From assembly GCF_024746835.1 (NCBI RefSeq), contig NZ_CP080531.1, positions 5,042,001-5,106,000 on the forward strand: 64,000 bases of DNA, read 5' to 3'. Below, one piece after another: positions 26,575 to 35,623 of the stretch. The notes beneath the pieces are model-generated. The model did not search any database, had not been told where the DNA came from, and saw only the letters and a list, made by a program, of their open reading frames with translations. Position 1 is the first letter of the stretch, and each line of letters opens with the position of its first letter. The position numbers and the translations under genes are program-made. Source of the DNA: Mesorhizobium sp. AR02 (GTDB lineage Bacteria; Pseudomonadota; Alphaproteobacteria; Rhizobiales; Rhizobiaceae).

Positions 26575-26733
26575 ATGATCACGTTCGTGCAGAAGCCAGA
26601 GACGGTCGTCACGACCGAAAAAACCGAGGAAAGCCGCTTCGACCGCATCCGCAGGATTGCCGCCGACAAGCACAAGAAATCCGATTCCGACACGGCAACG
26701 CCACCAAAGAGCGAGCCCAAGCGCCCGATGTAG
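26575..26733 (+). CDS. Small basic/acidic hypothetical protein
   Basis: An ATG at 26575, preceded by AGGAGACGGATCC, gives a 52-residue protein MITFVQKPETVVTTEKTEES followed by RFDRIRRIAADKHKKSDSDTATPPKSEPKRPM. It is strongly charged and predicted disordered. A longer frame from 26515 would place the start inside a GC hairpin. Function is unknown. Confidence 0.5.
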   Translation: MITFVQKPETVVTTEKTEESRFDRIRRIAADKHKKSDSDTATPPKSEPKRPM

Positions 26734-26751
26734 GGCGGCTGACGCCCCCGA

Positions 26752-27321
26752 TCAGAGCGCGACTTGCGCTCGCCGGAAGCAGCCGGCGGCGTGGTCGTTG
26801 ACGATGCCGATCGCCTGCATCCAGGCGTAGACGATGGTCGGGCCGACGAATTTGAAGCCGCGGCGCTTCATCTCCTTGGAAATCCGTTCGGAGAGTGGCG
26901 ATGAGGCGATGAAGCCGTGGCCGTCGCTTTTCACCACCTTGCCATCGGTGAACGACCAGCAGAAGTCGGCAAAACTCTCGCCGCGCTCCGCCATCTCGCA
27001 GAAGATCTGCGCGCCGCCGATCGTCGCTTCGATCTTGGCGCGGGCGCGGATGATGCCGGGATCGGCCATCAGGCGCTCGATGTCGGCCGCGCCGAAGCGC
27101 GCGACTTTCTGTGGGTCGAAACCGGCGAAGCCGGCACGAAAGGCTTCGCGCTTCCTGAGCACGATGATCCAGGCAAGACCGGCCTGAAACCCTTCCAGCA
27201 TCAGCATTTCCCACAGCATGCGGGCGTCATGCTGCGGAACGCCCCATTCCTCGTCGTGATAGGCGCGCATCAGCGGGTCGCCTTCGGCCCAGCCGCAGCG
27301 ATGATGTGCGTGATTGTCCAT
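26752..27321 (-). CDS. tag: DNA-3-methyladenine glycosylase I
   Basis: The 189-residue protein is a Tag family enzyme that excises 3-methyladenine from alkylated DNA. The start MDNHAHHRCGWAEGDPLMRAYHDEEWGVP supplies the first zinc ligands (Cys and His) and the catalytic Glu region. The later NDHAAGCF block supplies the second Cys/His pair. The length is normal for the family. It is the last gene of a minus-strand run with a small barrel-type protein and an SDR. Confidence 0.95.
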   Translation of the reverse strand: MDNHAHHRCGWAEGDPLMRAYHDEEWGVPQHDARMLWEMLMLEGFQAGLAWIIVLRKREAFRAGFAGFDPQKVARFGAADIERLMADPGIIRARAKIEATIGGAQIFCEMAERGESFADFCWSFTDGKVVKSDGHGFIASSPLSERISKEMKRRGFKFVGPTIVYAWMQAIGIVNDHAAGCFRRAQVAL

Positions 27322-27333
27322 CCTGATCCTCCG

Positions 27334-27633
27334 TCACCCGATACTGTGGCGAACCGGCGCCACGGTCCAGTCCACAGTGCGCTGGTCGATCATCGCATGC
27401 ACCGGCGAATGGCCCATCTCGGTCATGATGCCGCCTGCCGCCTTGCGGCCGGCCTCGACTGAACCCCAGATCAGCACGTCGACAATGGTGCCGTCGTCGC
27501 GCTCGGCGATGCGGCGCGACAGGAAGCCCGGCTGGCGCTTCAGCCAGGCGTCGATATCGGCATTTGCGGCGATGAACTCGGCGCAGGACTGGCCGTTCAG
27601 CCTGAACGTCGTGACTTCGATCGCTTCGGTCAT
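27334..27633 (-). CDS. Small alpha/beta-barrel (antibiotic-biosynthesis-monooxygenase-like) protein
   Basis: The start at ATG 27633 gives MTEAIEVTTFRLNGQSCAEFIAAN, a 99-residue ferredoxin-like dimeric alpha/beta-barrel protein. The pattern ADIDAWLKRQPGFLSRRIAERDDGTIVDVLIWGS is typical of ABM/EthD-type domains. The open frame extends upstream to 27765 with arginine-rich, non-folding sequence that is antisense to the SDR gene, so that start is rejected. It lies 19 bp after the SDR gene and is probably co-transcribed. Confidence 0.75.
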   Translation of the reverse strand: MTEAIEVTTFRLNGQSCAEFIAANADIDAWLKRQPGFLSRRIAERDDGTIVDVLIWGSVEAGRKAAGGIMTEMGHSPVHAMIDQRTVDWTVAPVRHSIG

Positions 27634-27652
27634 GTCATCTCTCCGCTGGTGC

Positions 27653-28387
27653 TCAGCCCTGCGCCGTCGGGCGCACGACCAGTTCGTTGACGTCGACGCC
27701 ATCCGGCTGGCCGATGGCAAAGCCGATCGCTTCGGCAATCGCACCGGGCGGGATGGAGGCCTCATCCAGCATGGCGCGGGCGCCGGCCTCGACCTGCGGG
27801 TTGGCGATGCCGTCGAACAGCTCGGTGCGGGTGAGGCCGGGGCTGACCACCGTCACGCGCAGGTCGCGGCTTTCCTGGCGCAGCCCTTCCGACAGCGCCC
27901 TGACGGCGAATTTGGTGGCGCTGTAGACGGCGGCCGTGGGGTCGACGCGGTGGCCGGAGACCGAGGCGACGTTGATGATGTGGCCGGATTTCTGTTCGGT
28001 CATGACAGGCAGCACGGCGGCGATGCCGTTGAGCACGCCACGCAGATTGACGTCGATCATGCGGTTCCAGTCGTCGATGCGCAATTCGGCCACGAACGAC
28101 AGCGGCATCACGCCGGCATTGTTGACCAGCACATCGACCCGGCCATGGCGCTCATGAGCGGCGGCGACGAAGGCCTTTACGCTGTCGAGGTCGGTGACAT
28201 CGAGTTCCCGGAAAAATGCCTGGCCGCCGGCCAGTTCGATGTCTCGCGCGATCGTGGCGATGCGACCGGTGCGCCGGGCGCCGAGCACGATGCTGTGGCC
28301 ACGCTCCGCGAGGTGGCGGGCCGTGGCTGCGCCGATGCCGCTCGAGGCGCCGGTGATCAGGACGACCTTGCCGGGTGAACTTGTCAT
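27653..28387 (-). CDS. Short-chain dehydrogenase/reductase
   Basis: The 244-residue classical SDR begins MTSSPGKVVLITGASSGIGA with the TGxxxGxG cofactor motif, NNAG, and the catalytic Y-x-x-x-K (AVYSATKFAVRAL). It has a preceding Ser in 'VASVSGHRV'. The C-terminal ELVVRPTAQ is shared with the SDR at 40740, showing that the two are related paralogues. It is divergent from the AraC gene at 28579, its likely regulator. Confidence 0.9.
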   Translation of the reverse strand: MTSSPGKVVLITGASSGIGAATARHLAERGHSIVLGARRTGRIATIARDIELAGGQAFFRELDVTDLDSVKAFVAAAHERHGRVDVLVNNAGVMPLSFVAELRIDDWNRMIDVNLRGVLNGIAAVLPVMTEQKSGHIINVASVSGHRVDPTAAVYSATKFAVRALSEGLRQESRDLRVTVVSPGLTRTELFDGIANPQVEAGARAMLDEASIPPGAIAEAIGFAIGQPDGVDVNELVVRPTAQG

Positions 28388-28578
28388 GAAGGGCTCCGCC
28401 TGTTGGTTGGGAGGCAAGCTCCCGCTGACGGCGTTATGCGACGGAGCGGCCGCCGGGCGTTATCGCGATCCTGCAAGATTCATGCACGATCCTGCAAAGC
28501 TCTGCTGTCGCCGCTGGCCCGGATTGCAGGATCGGATATGATCGGCGTCATGATGATTTCGAAGAGTTCAGGTGCCGT

Positions 28579-29463
28579 TTGACGCTCGCTGGCGACCCTT
28601 ATGGCGAGATGGCGTCGATCATCAGCCGCTTCACGGGTGAGGACGAGGAGTGCGCGACGGCGATCGACACCTTGTTCTTCAGCCGGCGTTCCTCGACCGA
28701 CAAAAGCGTTCATACCGCGCAATGGCCCTGCTTCGCGCTGGTTGTGCAAGGCGCGAAAAGCCTGGCGCTCGGGTCGGAACTCCATACCTATGGCGTTGGC
28801 GATTATCTGGTCGTGTCGCTCGACCTGCCGGTCGTGTCGCGGGTGACGGAGGCGAGCCCGCAGGTGCCGAACCTTGGGCTTGGTCTCAGGATCGAGCCGG
28901 AGCGGCTGAAGGAACTGTTCGGCCGCTCCGGCATGGCGCCGGCCGCCCCGCACGACATGCGGGCGGTGGCGGTCAACAAGGCGCCGCCCGACTTGCTCGA
29001 TGCTGTCGTACGGCTGCTGCGCCTGCTGGATCGACCACGCGATATTCCCGCCATGGCACCATTGATCGAGCAGGAAATCCTTTATCGCGTGGCAACCGGT
29101 CCGTTCGGTCCGGCCTTGCTGCAGATCGCCATGCTGGAAACGCCGACCAACCGGATTGCCCAGGCGATCGCCTGGCTGCGGCTGAATTTCACGCGGCCAT
29201 TGCGTATCGAGGAACTGGCACAGCATGTCGGCATGAGCCCGTCCTCGCTGCATCATCACTTCAAGGCGGTCACGGCGATGACGCCGATGCAGTACCAGAA
29301 GCAGCTGCGCCTGCACGAAGCGCGGCGGCTGATGCTGGCTGAACGGCTGGATGTCGGCTCGGCCGGCTACAGCGTCGGCTATCAGAGCCCGTCGCAGTTC
29401 AGCCGCGAATACAGTCGGCTTTATGGCCGCCCACCGCTGCGCGATGTGGTGGGAAGCCGATAG
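28579..29463 (+). CDS. AraC-family regulator with AraC_N sensor domain
   Basis: The 294-residue product (TTG 28579; ATG 28609, reading MASII, is also possible) has an N-terminal cupin-like sensor of the AraC_N type (about residues 15-155) with 'PCFALVVQGAKSLALG'. This is followed by two HTH motifs (about 195-290: IEELAQHVGMSPSSLHHHFK and 'SVGYQSPSQFSREYSRLYG'). The AraC_N type is often found next to aldo-keto or SDR genes it controls, and here it is divergent from the SDR across 191 bp. Confidence 0.88.
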   Translation: MTLAGDPYGEMASIISRFTGEDEECATAIDTLFFSRRSSTDKSVHTAQWPCFALVVQGAKSLALGSELHTYGVGDYLVVSLDLPVVSRVTEASPQVPNLGLGLRIEPERLKELFGRSGMAPAAPHDMRAVAVNKAPPDLLDAVVRLLRLLDRPRDIPAMAPLIEQEILYRVATGPFGPALLQIAMLETPTNRIAQAIAWLRLNFTRPLRIEELAQHVGMSPSSLHHHFKAVTAMTPMQYQKQLRLHEARRLMLAERLDVGSAGYSVGYQSPSQFSREYSRLYGRPPLRDVVGSR

Positions 29464-29595
29464 GATCACGGACACATACAGCGCGCCTGCAAGAGGCCGC
29501 TGGCGGGCACCGGTTGATCCCACGTCAAACCGCAAGATCGGTCGAGCGTGTCATGTATGGGAGCGCCTATCTGGTGTTGCCACGGAGAAGAGACG

Positions 29596-30480
29596 TTGAA
29601 GGCGGCACTTGAAAACTACCATGCCCGGATGCAGCGGGTGCTGGACTACATAGACCAGCATCTGGATGGCGATCTGGATCTGGAAGCGTTGAGCGGCGTC
29701 GCGGCGTTCTCGAAATACCATTTCCACCGGCAGTTCACGTCAACCTTCGGGGTGTCGGTGCATCGCTATGTCCAGCTCGCCCGCTTGAAGCGCGCTTCGT
29801 ACAGGCTTGCCGGGAACGACGCCGAAAGCGTCACCGACATAGCGATGGATGCCGGTTACGACGCACCGGATGCCTTCGCCCGCGCCTTTCGGCAACGGTT
29901 CGGACAATCGCCTTCGTCGTTTCGGAAGTCTCCCGACTGGGGAGCGTGGCTCATGGCCTTCGGGCCTTTCGACAAAGCAAGGAACACGCTCATGCGGATA
30001 ATCTTTGACCATAACGACGTGATGATCCGCGATGTGCCGCCAACGCCGGTGGCTGTTATGGAGCATCGCGGCGACCGGGCGACGCTCCAGGACACCATCC
30101 AGCGGTTTATCGCCTGGCGCAAAGCCCACGGCCTGTCGCCCGAGACAAGCCCGACCTTCAACGTCTTCCGTTCCGAACGGGAGCCCGCGGTCGCGGCCGA
30201 TTACAGCATGGACATTTGTGTTGGCACCGACCAGCCGATCGAGGCGAATGACGGGCAGATGAAGGCTGGCGTGATCCCCGGCGGACGCTGTGCGGTGCTG
30301 CGCTACCCCGGCAACACCAACAATCTCGAACCCGCAGCACTGTACCTTTATCGTGAATGGCTTCCGGCCAGCGGCGAGGAAGTGCGCGACTTTCCGGTCT
30401 ATTGCCAACGACACCTGTCCCTCGTCGCGGAAGGGCCGCTACACGAAGTGGTCGTTGAACTCTTTCTGCCGCTGAAATAG
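29596..30480 (+). CDS. AraC-type HTH plus GyrI-like effector domain protein
   Basis: The protein has an N-terminal AraC double HTH (about residues 10-105, ALSGVAAFSKYHFHRQFTSTF and 'MDAGYDAPDAFARAFRQRFG') followed by a GyrI/SbmC-like effector-binding domain (about 135-294). This is the Rob/TipAS-like layout. TTG 29596, preceded by GGAGAAGAG, is favoured; the frame is open to 29548. The last 42 bases overlap the convergent Nudix gene. The GyrI domain binds amphipathic drugs in relatives; its ligand here is unknown. Confidence 0.88.
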   Translation: MKAALENYHARMQRVLDYIDQHLDGDLDLEALSGVAAFSKYHFHRQFTSTFGVSVHRYVQLARLKRASYRLAGNDAESVTDIAMDAGYDAPDAFARAFRQRFGQSPSSFRKSPDWGAWLMAFGPFDKARNTLMRIIFDHNDVMIRDVPPTPVAVMEHRGDRATLQDTIQRFIAWRKAHGLSPETSPTFNVFRSEREPAVAADYSMDICVGTDQPIEANDGQMKAGVIPGGRCAVLRYPGNTNNLEPAALYLYREWLPASGEEVRDFPVYCQRHLSLVAEGPLHEVVVELFLPLK

Positions 30481-30879
30481 CCCCAGCACCACATCGCGGG
30501 TCAGCGGCGCGAGTTCGATATCGTGGGCTGAGCCGGGGTCGAGCCAGATCATCTCCTCGATCTCGGCGGCCGTTACGGGGTCGGCCTCGATCGAAACCGT
30601 GAACAGTTCCGCCTCGACCGTGCTGTCCGGCTCGTTGGCGGCCTTGGCCAAAAACAGGCCGAGCGGGGTGGCCGTGGTGGGGTCGATCACCAGGCCGAGC
30701 TCCTCGCGCAATTCGCGCACCAGCGCATCGACGGGCTCTTCATGCGGCTCGATCTTGCCGCCAGGCTGCATGAAGGCGCTGGTGCCGCGCTTGCGCACTA
30801 GAAGCAGTCTGCCCGATGCATCGGCGATGATTGCGGCGGCGATGCTGATCTTGCGGCTTTCGCCGGGGATGGAATTCAC
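30439..30879 (-). CDS. Nudix hydrolase
   Basis: The 146-residue protein has a complete Nudix box, G-KIEPH-E-EPVDALV-RE-L-RE-E-L-GL (about residues 41-64), where G-x5-E-x7-REUxEExGU is required. These enzymes hydrolyse nucleoside diphosphates linked to another moiety. The N terminus MNSIPGESRKISIAAAIIADASGR has the usual first strand. Its 3' end overlaps the AraC-GyrI gene by 42 bases (convergent), and its start is 66 bp from msrC on the other strand. Confidence 0.9.
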   Translation of the reverse strand: MNSIPGESRKISIAAAIIADASGRLLLVRKRGTSAFMQPGGKIEPHEEPVDALVRELREELGLVIDPTTATPLGLFLAKAANEPDSTVEAELFTVSIEADPVTAAEIEEMIWLDPGSAHDIELAPLTRDVVLGLFQRQKEFNDHFV

Positions 30880-30945
30880 GCTAATGTCGTCCGGTTTGGT
30901 GCTGCTTGCGGAACGGAACCGCGATTCTCAGTTCGGAGACAAGCC

Positions 30946-31443
30946 ATGTTCGCCGCCAAGGCCATCGATACGTCAGACAAGGCCGCGTTCTACCGCGACC
31001 TCGCCACCCAGTTGAAGGCGCTGCTTGAGGGCGAAAGCGACTCGATCGCCAATGCCGCCAACACGGCGGCGCTGATCTTCCAGATGGTGCCCGACCTCAA
31101 CTGGGCCGGCTTCTATTTCCTGGCCTCGGACGAGGAACTGGTGCTCGGACCCTTCCAGGGCAAGCCGGCCTGCGTGCGCATTGCGGTCGGCAAGGGCGTG
31201 TGCGGAACGGCGGTGCAGCTTGGCACCTCGATGCTGATCAAGGACGTGCATGATTTCCCCGGCCACATCGCCTGCGACGCCGATTCGCGCTCGGAACTCG
31301 TCGTGCTGCTCGAAGACGATGAAGGCGTCTTCGGCGTGCTCGATCTCGACAGCCCGCTGCCCGGCCGCTTCGACAAGGCCGACCAGGCGGGTATCGAAAC
31401 GCTCGCCGCGATCTATGCCGCGGCGAGTTCCTTCGAGGATTGA
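30946..31443 (+). CDS. msrC: Free methionine-(R)-sulfoxide reductase (GAF domain)
   Basis: The 165-residue protein is a GAF-domain fRMsr (YebR type) that reduces free methionine-R-sulfoxide using thioredoxin. The three conserved cysteines lie in GKPACVRIA, GKGVCGTAV and GHIACDADSRSE, and the substrate loop in DLNWAGFYFL. Length and motifs are normal. The gene is monocistronic, divergent from the Nudix gene and followed by a family A repeat. Confidence 0.93.
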   Translation: MFAAKAIDTSDKAAFYRDLATQLKALLEGESDSIANAANTAALIFQMVPDLNWAGFYFLASDEELVLGPFQGKPACVRIAVGKGVCGTAVQLGTSMLIKDVHDFPGHIACDADSRSELVVLLEDDEGVFGVLDLDSPLPGRFDKADQAGIETLAAIYAAASSFED

Positions 31444-31465
31444 GCGAGGCGACATCCGTTCTTTC

Positions 31466-31685
31466 GTCATCCACGGGCGGAGCAAGGAGCGTAGCGACGC
31501 GGCGCAGACCCGAGGATCCATGCCGGGACTTCTCGGCGCCGCCGCGGTGCAGAATTCTGCTCCGTTGCACTCTGTGACCAAGGCCACGGAATGGATCCTA
31601 GGGTCTCCGCGACGCCGCTGCGCGGCTGCTTCGCCCTAGGATGACGAAGTTGGGAAGGCCTCGGCCAATCTCAAGGATTTGCGAC
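31466..31685. repeat. Dispersed palindromic repeat, family A copy 2
   Basis: Inverted ends GTCATCCACGGGCGGAGC (31466) and the complement ending TAGGATGAC (31645) flank GCAGAATTCTGC-type inner palindromes. The right flank GGGAAGGCCTCGGCCAAT matches copy 1. It lies between msrC and the convergent hydrolase gene. Confidence 0.8.
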
Positions 31686-31703
31686 GCTGAAGCGAATCCC
31701 GGC

Positions 31704-32753
31704 CTACGGCTCTGCCTTCAACGATCTGCCGAACGCCGCAGCCGCCATATCAATCAGCTGCGCGTGGATCGCGCCGCGCGATCGGCCATTCCCATCGTCG
31801 CACACCGGGTCACCGATCTCTTCGGACGCAATGATGTCCAATGCACCGGGCTTGCACGCGCCGAACATGCTGTAGTGGCTGGCATCCGCGATGGTCGCGT
31901 AGCTGGCCTTTGCAATCGCTTTCGCAATCCCGGAGGCGTCGGCGGTCGCCGGGATCTTTCCCGGCCGGCCAAGATTGACGATGGCGACCGGAATGCTGAT
32001 GCCGGCGAAGCTTTTGACGTCGAAGACATCGACTGGCGCGGGATCGATTGCCATGGCGAAGCGAATGCGTTCGTCGCTGTTGTCGCGGCCGGCGGGCTGC
32101 AGATCCATGGCGTGGAGATCGACACCACTTTGCCTGATCCACTGGCAAAGCGAGGCGTTGAGCCGGTCCGTATCGCAATAGGCCGCCAGCAGTTTCGGGT
32201 CGACGCGGGCGCCGGTTATCGCAAGTGCCGTGTTGCCGCCCAAGGAAAGGCCGAGAACACCGACTTTGCCTTGCTCGAGATGATCACCGAAGAAGGCGTC
32301 CTTGCCTATCGCGTCCAGCGTCGCCGTGAGGTCGGCGGGGCGCAGCCAGAGTTTCATTGTCTCCGTGGCGGATTTGTTTGGCCCGGTGTTGCCCGGGTGC
32401 GTCGGAGCGGCGACGACGAAACCCTGCCTGGCCAGAGGCGTTGCAATCCAGCTCAGCGCCTGCGGGTTTCCCGCCAGGCCGGCGCCATGCGACAGCAGGA
32501 TCAGTGGAAATTTTCCACCTGATATCGGCGCATCGCGCATGGCTGAGGTGCCGACGAAAAGCTTGCTGTCGCCCAGGTTGACCGGCTCGCCGCCCGGCTG
32601 GGCCGGATACCAAACCGTGACGTCGAGATCGATGCCGCGTTCCCTGGAGGGGGCGGGAAAGTGACGAACGCCGACAGTGTCGCCGGCGTCGGCCGGGTGT
32701 TGCATCAAAATTGTCGAAACAAGGATGGTGCAAAGCATGGTCCAGAACTTCAT
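31704..32753 (-). CDS. Secreted alpha/beta hydrolase
   Basis: The 349-residue protein has a signal peptide (MKFWTMLCTILVSTILMQHPADA) and an alpha/beta-hydrolase fold of the dienelactone-hydrolase/PAF-acetylhydrolase type. The nucleophile elbow is G-L-S-L-G-G (about residues 169-174), and the oxyanion strand is LILLSHGAGLAGNP. The catalytic His is probably in ASYATIADASHYSMFG. It should act on esters in the periplasm; the substrate is unknown. It is convergent with msrC. Confidence 0.88.
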   Translation of the reverse strand: MKFWTMLCTILVSTILMQHPADAGDTVGVRHFPAPSRERGIDLDVTVWYPAQPGGEPVNLGDSKLFVGTSAMRDAPISGGKFPLILLSHGAGLAGNPQALSWIATPLARQGFVVAAPTHPGNTGPNKSATETMKLWLRPADLTATLDAIGKDAFFGDHLEQGKVGVLGLSLGGNTALAITGARVDPKLLAAYCDTDRLNASLCQWIRQSGVDLHAMDLQPAGRDNSDERIRFAMAIDPAPVDVFDVKSFAGISIPVAIVNLGRPGKIPATADASGIAKAIAKASYATIADASHYSMFGACKPGALDIIASEEIGDPVCDDGNGRSRGAIHAQLIDMAAAAFGRSLKAEP

Positions 32754-32861
32754 TGAGATCTCCGTTGCCGAACGCTTGCGCCAAGGCTGGGGGCTGGCAC
32801 CCGGGCGGTTCGGTTGCTGTGTTCATGCCGCGATATCGGCGGATACGAACGCAGAGTGAGA

Positions 32862-32879
32862 CCTCGATCATGATCGAGG
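32862..32879. promoter_or_regulatory. Perfect 18-bp palindrome upstream of the hydrolase
   Basis: CCTCGATCATGATCGAGG is a perfect palindrome in the 189-bp gap between the hydrolase start and the end of the YeiH-type gene. A second partial CGTGATT/AATCACG pair lies just to the right. It could be an operator for the hydrolase or a terminator hairpin for the exporter; no regulator gene is adjacent to decide. Confidence 0.45.
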
Positions 32880-32942
32880 ACGTGCTTAATCGTGATTGAG
32901 GACCGCCCGGCGCGAACGGCGTCGCCGTGGAGCGCTGCCTCC

Positions 32943-34007
32943 TTAGGCGAACTTCACCAGCATCAGGCTGAAGCTGCCGATGAACAGGAAGGCGCAGAAG
33001 GCGAGCGCCAGCGGGCGCAGGCCGCGCGAACGCAGCTGTGAAATGTCGGCCTGCAGGCCCATGGCGGCGAGCCCCATGGTCAGCATGATGGTGGTGGCAA
33101 GCACTATTGCCGCCTTCACTTCGGCTGGCACGGTGACCAGGCTGTTCAGCGCCACGACGGCGATGAAAGCGGCGACGAACCACGGCATGGGCGGCCGTGC
33201 AGCAGACTGGTCGCCGCTCGTCTTGCGGCGCGCCATCAGGCCAAGCGCGATGACCATCGGCGCCAGCATGGCAACGCGCGTCAGCTTGGCGACGGTGGCG
33301 ATCTCGCCGGACTGGGTGCCGTTCTGGAAGCCGGCGCCGATGACCTGCGCCACCTCATGGATCGAGGCGCCGGCCCACAGGCCGAACGCATGCTGGTCGA
33401 GGCCGAGCACCGGCGCCAGCAACGGGAAGCCGAGCATGGCGAGGGTGCCGAACAGCGTGATCGAGGCGACGGCATAGGTGACGTCCTCGTCGCGCGCATC
33501 GGTGACGATGTTGGTGGCGACGATGGCCGAGGCGCCGCAGATCGAGGTGCCGGCGGCGATCAGCTGCGCCAGCTTACGGTCGACGCCGATCAGCCGGCCA
33601 AGCGTGATGGTGAAGAGGAAGGTGGCGCCAAGCGTCGCCGCCACGATGCCGACGCCGCCGGCGCCGATCGAGACGACCTGGCCGAGCGTCAGCTGGAAGC
33701 CGAGCAGCACGATGGCGAAGCGCAGCAGGCGCTTTTGCGAGAAAGCGATGCCGGCCTTGGCATGAGCGGGCGTGCCGAGCACGTTGGAATAGACCATGCC
33801 GGCGACGACGGCGAGAATCATCGGGCTGAACAGGGCGAAGCCGGAGACATTGTGGGCCGAGAAGGCGACAGCGGTGATCATCGCCACCAGCACGATGCCG
33901 GGGATGACGCCGTTCCACACCGAATCGAGCCTCTTGCGGCCCGCCGCCAGATCGGCCGGTATCAGGCTTTTCGGAATGTCGTTCGCGATGTGAGTGGCGG
34001 AAGGCAA
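32943..34007 (-). CDS. YeiH-family putative sulfate exporter
   Basis: The protein has ten or more membrane segments and matches the YeiH family (conserved hypothetical 698), with '[40 protein letters not shown]' and the later [19 protein letters not shown] 34007 is preceded by GGAGA at a good distance and gives about 354 residues; ATG 34064 in the same frame is the alternative but adds an unusual hydrophilic N terminus. Members are called putative sulfate exporters; transport has not been shown for most. No LysR partner is adjacent. Confidence 0.88.
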   Translation of the reverse strand: MPSATHIANDIPKSLIPADLAAGRKRLDSVWNGVIPGIVLVAMITAVAFSAHNVSGFALFSPMILAVVAGMVYSNVLGTPAHAKAGIAFSQKRLLRFAIVLLGFQLTLGQVVSIGAGGVGIVAATLGATFLFTITLGRLIGVDRKLAQLIAAGTSICGASAIVATNIVTDARDEDVTYAVASITLFGTLAMLGFPLLAPVLGLDQHAFGLWAGASIHEVAQVIGAGFQNGTQSGEIATVAKLTRVAMLAPMVIALGLMARRKTSGDQSAARPPMPWFVAAFIAVVALNSLVTVPAEVKAAIVLATTIMLTMGLAAMGLQADISQLRSRGLRPLALAFCAFLFIGSFSLMLVKFA

Positions 34008-34119
34008 TGCAATTCTCCAGGCAAGTACCCCTGGAGAATGCCATTCCTGAACCGATCTTTCCAACGAATTGTTCTGGTTGGAATGATCGATTTTTACGAA
34101 CGGTTGTGCCGGCCCGAGC

Positions 34120-34620
34120 CTAGCTGGAAGCGCGCTGCATGATTTCGCCGATATGCGAACTGTTGACTAGAAACATTCCGTCATCATGCATAGGCGTTGG
34201 CGTCGGCTGAGTGATGTCAATCCTTCTCCAATATCCGGTGATCGCGTTTTCTATTGCCGATGGCCGATGGCCGAGTGACGCTAACTCGTCGTGCAACAGC
34301 TGCATCGAAAGACATCCGTTTTTGTCGGGAGTGGCACTAATTAGGTAATTGGCGATCGCGATATCGGCCGCGCGAGCCCAAACTAGGTCGGCGGCACCGA
34401 CCACAAGATCCGCCAAGCCAGGCGGCAAGATCGAGCTGTCCTCCTTCTGTATGGCCAGTGCGATAAGCGCCATTCGTGCCGCCTGATGATGGATCGGCCG
34501 GAATTCGACTTTCCCTGCTTCGATGTCTTGGTAAGTTCTAAACGGAACCTGCATGTGACTTGCCATCTCGGCTTGAGTAACACCTGCTAGTCGTCGATAT
34601 CCTACGGCGTCAAAAATCAT
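34120..34620 (-). CDS. XRE-type helix-turn-helix protein
   Basis: The 166-residue protein starts [36 protein letters not shown], an XRE HTH lacking the first helix seen in larger relatives. The C-terminal part (about residues 60-160) is a helical domain of unknown fold, ending [17 protein letters not shown]. The base composition appears AT-richer than the flanking exporter gene, and an inverted repeat (34654-34699) lies just upstream, suggesting autoregulation. It may be a recent acquisition. The target gene is not identifiable. Confidence 0.7.
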   Translation of the reverse strand: MIFDAVGYRRLAGVTQAEMASHMQVPFRTYQDIEAGKVEFRPIHHQAARMALIALAIQKEDSSILPPGLADLVVGAADLVWARAADIAIANYLISATPDKNGCLSMQLLHDELASLGHRPSAIENAITGYWRRIDITQPTPTPMHDDGMFLVNSSHIGEIMQRASS

Positions 34621-34653
34621 TATCGAATCTCCTTGGGGCCACTCTGCTCAGCA

Positions 34654-34699
34654 TACACGGTTTTCGTGCTTCTACAAGCGCCAACACGGAAACCGTGTA
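34654..34699. promoter_or_regulatory. Inverted repeat, probable XRE operator
   Basis: TACACGGTTTTCGTG (34654-34668) and CACGGAAACCGTGTA (34685-34699) are complementary except for one position, separated by 16 bases. Both are immediately upstream of the XRE gene start at 34620. The arms themselves carry CACG/CGTG ends, so each may be a half-palindromic site for a dimer. Confidence 0.6.
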
Positions 34700-34969
34700 C
34701 GGATGGTGGATTCCTGAAATCCTGACCGGAACCCGACATCCCTATAGCCAAGCAGAAGCTCAGCCGCGAAAACGCTCTTTGTGCAGAGCCTCTCGCGTTT
34801 TCGATATCCCGTCGGTTGTCGTGAAGGCAGTCGGGAGAAAATTCGCCGGTCAATTCAGGGCGCGAGACGATCGACGCTCCGCATACCCATCTATCGGCTG
34901 GACGCTGGCCGCAACTTCGGCGCCCTTTTTGCGGCGCTGGTGATTTTCGAAACCGTCAATGAGAGCTGT

Positions 34970-35026
34970 CCCTCTCCCCGTCACTATACGGGGAGAGGAT
35001 GCCGGCAGGCAGGTGAGGGGCGGCGC
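34970..35026. repeat. Family C repeat, half copy
   Basis: CCCTCTCCCCGTCACTATACGGGGAGAGG forms the hairpin and is followed by CCGGCAGGCAGGTGAGGGGC, the right arm of the family C element at 9424. The left outer arm is missing. The remaining bases between 34700 and 35120 show no gene. Confidence 0.7.
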
Positions 35027-35120
35027 AAACGTTGGCAGAATGGTAGTTCAAAACGTGAGGCGACTGCCCTGATAGCCGGCATGATTCATGGGGACTTTGC
35101 GCAGGCGCTGCGATATGCCG

Positions 35121-35498
35121 TCAGAGCTGCGCTTCGATGGCCGCCTTGTCGATGACCGACCAGACATTCCTGATCCGGTCGTTCAGAAATTCATAAAACA
35201 CATTCTCGCTGAAGGAGACCTTTTTGCCATTGATGGGCAGGCCGAAGAAGGTTCCCCTTGGCGTGCAGTTGAACTGGATGCGGCTGGCGATGAAGGGTGG
35301 TTCGGAGATCAGCAGTTGGACGTCGAAATAGAGATCCGGGATTTCCTGGAAATCCCGCTCCAGCATGGCGCGGTAGCCTGACAGGCCGATCCGCTCACTG
35401 TTGTAGTGCACCTCGTCATGGACGAAGCGATGCAGCCTTTGCCAATCCTGGTTGTTGAGGCAGTCGATATAGCCTCGGTAGAGGTCGGTTTCGGTCAC
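35121..35498 (-). CDS. SnoaL-like (ester cyclase) protein
   Basis: The 125-residue protein begins MTETDLYRGYIDCLNNQDWQ and shows the NTF2-like/SnoaL fold: 'LHRFVHDEVHYNSERIGLSGYRAMLERDFQEIPDLYFDVQLLI', then PRGTFFGLPINGKKVSFSEN. SnoaL-type cyclases catalyse intramolecular aldol condensations, but most family members in rhizobia have no known substrate. It stands alone with no obvious operon partner, inside a patch of less conserved genes. Confidence 0.8.
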   Translation of the reverse strand: MTETDLYRGYIDCLNNQDWQRLHRFVHDEVHYNSERIGLSGYRAMLERDFQEIPDLYFDVQLLISEPPFIASRIQFNCTPRGTFFGLPINGKKVSFSENVFYEFLNDRIRNVWSVIDKAAIEAQL

Positions 35499-35623
35499 GG
35501 CGATCGCTCCGGGGTTTCGTCAGATCACGTTCCGGCAGGAAGATAGAACGACTGCGGGCGCAGTCCAGGTGGATCTTGGCTCCGGATGTCTTCAGAGAAA
35601 ATCGGGTTGCGAGAGCATTCGGC

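Noticed and set aside
34620..34853. 77-residue minus-strand frame upstream of the XRE gene
   Set aside because: It overlaps the inverted repeat that is probably the XRE operator and shows no coding character.
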